Positions 6,354-8,791 of a stretch of 8,791 bases of DNA are shown here, piece by piece (the stretch's first letter is position 1; each line of letters begins with the position of its first letter). A model generated the notes under the pieces. The model was not told where the DNA came from. It searched no databases and saw only the letters and a list, made by a program, of their open reading frames with translations. Location of the stretch: contig DLKT01000057.1 of NCBI GenBank assembly GCA_002477825.1, positions 1 through 8,791 of the forward strand, given 5' to 3'. The translations under genes and the position numbers were made by a program. This stretch comes from Caryophanales bacterium UBA7581. Its GTDB lineage: Bacteria; Bacillota_I; Bacilli_A; RFN20; CAG-826.

Positions 6354-7504
6354 AAAAAACGCAAGAACATATCTTTAAAGTAATCGATAAAATGCATCAT
6401 CTCTACATCTTCTAAAATCGTTAAAGGATAAGAAGTTACATTTTGATAAGGATCTTCAACATCTAAATACCCAACAATATCTCCCGCTTTTAAAGGCGCA
6501 TTCATTTCTTCGATTCGCGCTTTGATTTTTAAATCTTCTACTTTCACGCCTTTATCTACAACGAGATTAATCTCACTTTTAGTAACAATGGGCGTATCTT
6601 TCTTCTTCGCTTTTAAGAAAGTATACGTTAATAATTCTTCATGCATAGGGAATAGCTTAATGTTTTCTAAGTTACTAAAACCTGCATTTAATAAAGCGGT
6701 CGTATCTTGCGCCCGATGTTCAATAGAATCTTCATGCATTACCACGGATATTAAACGAATGTGGTTACGCATCGCAGTGGCCGTTAAATTATAACCCGCC
6801 ATACGCGTATATCCTGTTTTTAATCCATCCATGCCTTCATAGTGCCCCAACATTTTATTGGTATTTACAAGCCAAAATGGAGACGAGGTATTTTCTCTTA
6901 CATACGCTTCTTTTAAACGCGTAAACTGAAATAATTTCTCTTGGAATTTCACTAAAGCTTGCGCCACAGTGGACATATCGCGAGGTGTCGTTACATGTTC
7001 TTCATCATCAAAACCTGTAGGATTTTTAAAATGGGTATTTTTCATTCCCATTTCTTTAGCGGTATCATTCATCTTTTTTACAAAACCTTCAGTCGAGCCA
7101 CATAAGTGTTCTCCTAAAGCAGTGATGGCGTCGTTAGCGGAATTAATCGCTACCGCTTTAAAAAGGTCTTTTACTGACATTTTTTCATTCGGTTCAAGAA
7201 AGATTTGGGTACCACCCATACTCGAAGCATAAGAGGAACAAATGACTTCATCATCAAAACTTAATTTCTCTTTTTCAATGGCATCTAAAATTAAATACAT
7301 GCCCATCATTTTGGTCATGCTAGCTGGATAATGTTTTTCATCCGCATTCTTTTCAAAAAGCACCCGTCCCGATTGCGCTTCAATTAAAATCGCGGCGTCC
7401 GTATGTAATGAAACTTCCATTTTCGGTGCTTCTTTTCTCACGACTTTTTTCATTGGTGTAAATACGCTAAAGATGAGTAAAATTGTAAGCCATAGTTTTC
7501 CCAT
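6347..7504 (-). CDS. dacF: DacF, D-alanyl-D-alanine carboxypeptidase (low-molecular-weight penicillin-binding protein)
   Basis: A 385-residue serine carboxypeptidase of the S11 family that trims the terminal D-alanine from peptidoglycan stem peptides. Residues 1 to about 18 form a signal peptide (MGKLWLTILLIFSVFTP). The three active-site motifs are SMTK (62-65, nucleophile Ser62), SAN (122-124) and KTG (229-231). A PBP5-type C-terminal beta domain follows from about 280, and the last 17 residues (MMHFIDYFKDMFLRFLA) form an amphipathic helix, the usual membrane anchor. An in-frame GTG at 7513 lies within the GAGGTG ribosome site, so the ATG at 7504, six bases after it, is the start. Position directly upstream of spoIIA identifies it as dacF, which in Bacillus is made in the forespore and helps set cortex cross-linking. 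No convincing promoter was seen between it and the divergent gene. Confidence 0.93.
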   Translation of the reverse strand: MGKLWLTILLIFSVFTPMKKVVRKEAPKMEVSLHTDAAILIEAQSGRVLFEKNADEKHYPASMTKMMGMYLILDAIEKEKLSFDDEVICSSYASSMGGTQIFLEPNEKMSVKDLFKAVAINSANDAITALGEHLCGSTEGFVKKMNDTAKEMGMKNTHFKNPTGFDDEEHVTTPRDMSTVAQALVKFQEKLFQFTRLKEAYVRENTSSPFWLVNTNKMLGHYEGMDGLKTGYTRMAGYNLTATAMRNHIRLISVVMHEDSIEHRAQDTTALLNAGFSNLENIKLFPMHEELLTYTFLKAKKKDTPIVTKSEINLVVDKGVKVEDLKIKARIEEMNAPLKAGDIVGYLDVEDPYQNVTSYPLTILEDVEMMHFIDYFKDMFLRFLA

Positions 7505-7581
7505 GAAATTCACCTCAAGAAAATGTATGAAAAGATGAAAAAATATAGAACGAATTCACGATATAAAAAATAGGGTTTTTA

Positions 7582-7610
7582 TTGTTTTTAATTTTAAATT
7601 TTGTTATGCT
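7582..7610 (+). promoter_or_regulatory. Sigma-A-type promoter of the 101-residue gene
   Basis: TTGTTT (7582-7587), a 17-base spacer and TATGCT (7605-7610), preceded by the extended -10 dinucleotide TG at 7602-7603. Transcription would start near 7617, about 30 bases before the chosen ATG. The spacing and the extended -10 make this the best vegetative-type promoter in the window. Confidence 0.6.
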
Positions 7611-7646
7611 TTTTTTAGAAAAAAATGAATGGGGGATGAAACTATA

Positions 7647-7952
7647 ATGGAAGAAGAAAATATAGAACAAGCGATGGAAAGAATCGCAAGCAACTACCGC
7701 AACACTTTTTATTCACCTTCTAAAGCGGAAGCAAAAATTGAAATCACACCGCGTGTAGAAGGAAAAAAAGTAATTTTTAAAACGAATCTTGTGTTTAATC
7801 ACTTAGACCGTTTTAAAGATCAAGCAGAAGATGATGAATTTATGGAACGCCTTCAATTTGAAATGGAAATCATGATTGCCCGCATTCGATTTAATGTTGA
7901 CCAATGGGGACGCGCTCATGAAGGTGCGATTGAATTCTTAGATTTTGAATAA
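7647..7952 (+). CDS. Uncharacterised soluble protein, 101 residues
   Basis: Not recognised. There is no signal peptide or membrane span. The protein is acidic at both ends (MEEENIEQAMER and EGAIEFLDFE). A helix-prone start (1-16) is followed by a strand-like basic stretch KIEITPRVEGKKVIFKTNLV (30-49) and then a long charged helix-prone region (52-90) containing EDDEFMERLQFEMEIMIARI. No cysteine, zinc or nucleotide motif is seen. An in-frame ATG at 7629 precedes GGGGGATG (7631-7638), which is the ribosome site for the ATG at 7647; the latter is preferred. A clear promoter lies upstream and a strong hairpin downstream, so it is a single-gene transcript and very likely real. It is divergent from dacF, but nothing shows a sporulation role. 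Confidence 0.7.
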   Translation: MEEENIEQAMERIASNYRNTFYSPSKAEAKIEITPRVEGKKVIFKTNLVFNHLDRFKDQAEDDEFMERLQFEMEIMIARIRFNVDQWGRAHEGAIEFLDFE

Positions 7953-7955
7953 TAT

Positions 7956-8003
7956 AAAAAAACAGGCTATTGCATCCTTAAATATGACAATAACCTGTTT
8001 TTT
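7956..8003. terminator. Bidirectional terminator between two convergent genes
   Basis: AAAAAACAGG-C-TATTG (7957-7972) pairs with CAATA-A-CCTGTTTTTT (7988-8003), 15 pairs with a single C-A mismatch and a 15-base loop. A runs of A on one side and T on the other give a U tract in both directions. It begins 4 bases after the plus-strand stop (7952) and ends 3 bases from the minus-strand stop (8006), so it serves both genes. Confidence 0.88.
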
Positions 8004-8005
8004 CA

Positions 8006-8521
8006 TTATTGATAATTGAACGTAATATAGTAATCGTTAGATAACCAAACTAAATAGGCTTGACATCTTTCTGCATCATTATAATAATAGTCAATTCTTT
8101 TTCCATTATCATCTTCATAATTAGCTCTAATTTTATTTTTCCGATAATCCTTTAAATTAATGAAGGTGTAATTCGTTACTACTTCTTGTTCATCTTTGGA
8201 ATAAAGTTGCACATAATAATATTTATTTTTTCTATCTTTTGAAGTGTCTTCAACGGTATTTTTTCCTTCATAATTTTGAAATTCTTCTTCCGTAATGGCT
8301 TGAATTTCTAAAACATAATTCATACCCTTTTCTCGACCTTGGAAAGTTCCTTCAACTAGATATCTTTCTTTAGCCGTTAAGCGATAATATGCAATTGCCC
8401 CATATTGATATATCCCGTATAGGATAGAAGGCGCAAATAAAACAAGACTATAAAGAACAACAGGAATCGTTAAAACACAAATAAAGATAATAGCTGCTTT
8501 ATGACCTTTTTCTTTTTTCAT
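8006..8521 (-). CDS. Uncharacterised membrane-anchored protein, 171 residues
   Basis: Not recognised. Residues 1-8 are basic (MKKEKGHK), followed by a long hydrophobic stretch about 9-46 that could be one long or two close membrane helices. The rest (about 50-171) is hydrophilic and very rich in tyrosine, asparagine and lysine (KNKYYYVQLYSKDE at 98-111, IDYYYNDAE at 143-151), probably a small extracytoplasmic domain of beta type. No catalytic motif or lipobox is visible. The ATG at 8521 has GAGGGGG about 8 bases upstream. Five of its arginine codons are AGA (for example in KERYL, DRKNK, GKRID, AERCQ), while rarA and the other neighbours mostly use CGT or CGC; this suggests recent acquisition. 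It shares a terminator with the convergent 101-residue gene. No clear -35/-10 pair was found. Confidence 0.75.
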   Translation of the reverse strand: MKKEKGHKAAIIFICVLTIPVVLYSLVLFAPSILYGIYQYGAIAYYRLTAKERYLVEGTFQGREKGMNYVLEIQAITEEEFQNYEGKNTVEDTSKDRKNKYYYVQLYSKDEQEVVTNYTFINLKDYRKNKIRANYEDDNGKRIDYYYNDAERCQAYLVWLSNDYYITFNYQ

Positions 8522-8548
8522 TATTCTTCCCCCTCATTCATATAATAT

Positions 8549-8563
8549 GTGTCAATATTACAC
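8549..8563. promoter_or_regulatory. Short dyad upstream of the 171-residue gene
   Basis: GTGT (8549-8552) and ACAC (8560-8563) flank a 7-base AT-rich core. The dyad sits 28-42 bases upstream of the ATG, where a repressor site could lie. The arms are only 4 bp, so chance is possible. Confidence 0.2.
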
Positions 8564-8660
8564 TAACACCTATTAGAAATTTAAAATTACAAAAACTTTT
8601 TTTCTTCTTTCTATTTTATTTTTTAACTATTTGTGTGCCCTAATATATCTCTTCTATATT

Positions 8661-8686
8661 TTAATAATATCATAGATATTTATTAA
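8661..8686. repeat. AT-rich dyad of 11 pairs in the right intergenic region
   Basis: TTAAT (8661-8665) pairs with ATTAA (8682-8686), and after a one-base bulge (8681) AATATC (8666-8671) pairs with GATATT (8675-8680), leaving a 3-base centre. There is no T run beyond it, so it is not an obvious terminator. It adjoins the first GTTAGC dyad. Confidence 0.35.
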
Positions 8687-8706
8687 ATCAATAGTTAGCA
8701 TTGATT
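8686..8706. promoter_or_regulatory. Operator-like dyad 1 with GTTAGC core
   Basis: Perfect 7-bp arms AATCAAT (8686-8692) and ATTGATT (8700-8706) flank the 7-base centre AGTTAGC. The site lies just upstream of the candidate promoter at 8721-8750. Its layout matches that of dyad 2 (arms, 7-base centre, same GTTAGC), which suggests one DNA-binding protein recognises both. Confidence 0.5.
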
Positions 8707-8720
8707 ATAGCTTTTCTTAT

Positions 8721-8750
8721 TAGACAATCTAATGATAATTTATCTATATT
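8721..8750 (+). promoter_or_regulatory. Candidate sigma-A promoter for a gene beyond the right edge
   Basis: TAGACA (8721-8726, 5 of 6 to TTGACA), an 18-base spacer and TATATT (8745-8750, 5 of 6 to TATAAT). A small dyad, ATTAGA and TCTAAT (8719-8724 and 8728-8733), overlaps the -35. Transcription would begin near 8757. The window ends in GGAG (8788-8791), which looks like the ribosome site of the gene this promoter would serve. Confidence 0.4.
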
Positions 8751-8761
8751 TTTCATTTTCT

Positions 8762-8784
8762 AAATTAATGGTTAGCATTAATTT
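8762..8784. promoter_or_regulatory. Operator-like dyad 2 with GTTAGC core
   Basis: Perfect 8-bp arms AAATTAAT (8762-8769) and ATTAATTT (8777-8784) flank the 7-base centre GGTTAGC. The centre is 77 bases from that of dyad 1. It lies between the candidate transcription start and the GGAG at the edge, where a bound protein would block elongation or initiation. Some arm symmetry could arise from AT-richness, but the shared core and identical spacing argue against chance. Confidence 0.5.
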
Positions 8785-8791
8785 TTTGGAG

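Noticed and set aside
6522..7232. Two plus-strand open frames of 87-90 codons within dacF
   Set aside because: Both are antisense to conserved dacF codons including active-site motifs; no ribosome sites were seen.
7505..7600. Sigma-H, sigma-F or sigma-G promoter for dacF, based on a GTGAATTC stretch and CAT-like elements
   Set aside because: No pair of elements with acceptable spacing could be found; single short matches are expected in such AT-rich sequence.
8550..8555. Perfect TTGACA on the minus strand upstream of the 171-residue gene as a -35
   Set aside because: A 17-base spacer would place the -10 within the ribosome site, where the bases (GGGGAA) do not fit.
1..8791. CRISPR array, tRNA or rRNA genes, insertion sequence, riboswitch
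   Set aside because: No regularly spaced repeats, no tRNA-like folds, no transposase and no long structured leader were seen. The gaps between genes are short.

Overview
The window reads as a chromosomal segment of a low-GC, endospore-forming Firmicute (Bacillota). The coding sequence is AT-rich, Shine-Dalgarno sites are strong, and TGA is used as an ordinary stop (spoVAC, spoVAD, sigF and spoIIAA), so the mycoplasma code does not apply. The compact spoVA set and divergent protein sequences would fit a gut Erysipelotrichia-like lineage, but that placement is an inference from memory.

Left part (1-1539): the 5' part of a D-aminoacyl-tRNA deacylase gene (dtd, minus strand, cut by the window edge) is divergent from a complete rarA/mgsA AAA+ ATPase gene (plus strand). 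A 12-bp perfect inverted repeat covers both start regions.

Centre (1534-7504, all minus strand): a continuous sporulation block in the order dacF, spoIIAA, spoIIAB, sigF, spoVAC, spoVAD, spoVAE, spoVAF. This matches the Bacillus subtilis dacF-spoIIA-spoVA order but lacks spoVAA, spoVAB and spoVAEa. DacF is a D,D-carboxypeptidase. SpoIIAA (anti-anti-sigma), SpoIIAB (anti-sigma kinase) and sigma-F form the partner switch that starts forespore transcription. SpoVAC, SpoVAD and SpoVAE are the core of the dipicolinic-acid channel, and SpoVAF is a GerA-type membrane protein of the same operon. Genes overlap by 4 or 14 bases or sit one base apart, except after dacF (a strong terminator) and before spoVAC (a hairpin that would hide its ribosome site). 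The block ends tail-to-tail with rarA: the two genes share the hexamer TTATAA for their last codons, and each gene's terminator lies inside the other's coding sequence.

Right part (7505-8791): a 101-residue soluble protein of unknown function (plus strand, with a good sigma-A promoter) converges on a 171-residue membrane-anchored protein of unknown function (minus strand, different arginine codon choice). They share a bidirectional terminator. The last 270 bases hold no gene. They contain several short dyads, two of which share a GTTAGC core and flank a candidate promoter, and end in a GGAG that looks like the ribosome site of a plus-strand gene starting beyond the edge.

Most of the window is well-known sporulation machinery. 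The less expected signals are the reciprocal nested terminators, the hairpin at spoVAC, the forced sigF start without a Shine-Dalgarno site, and the paired operator-like dyads at the right edge.
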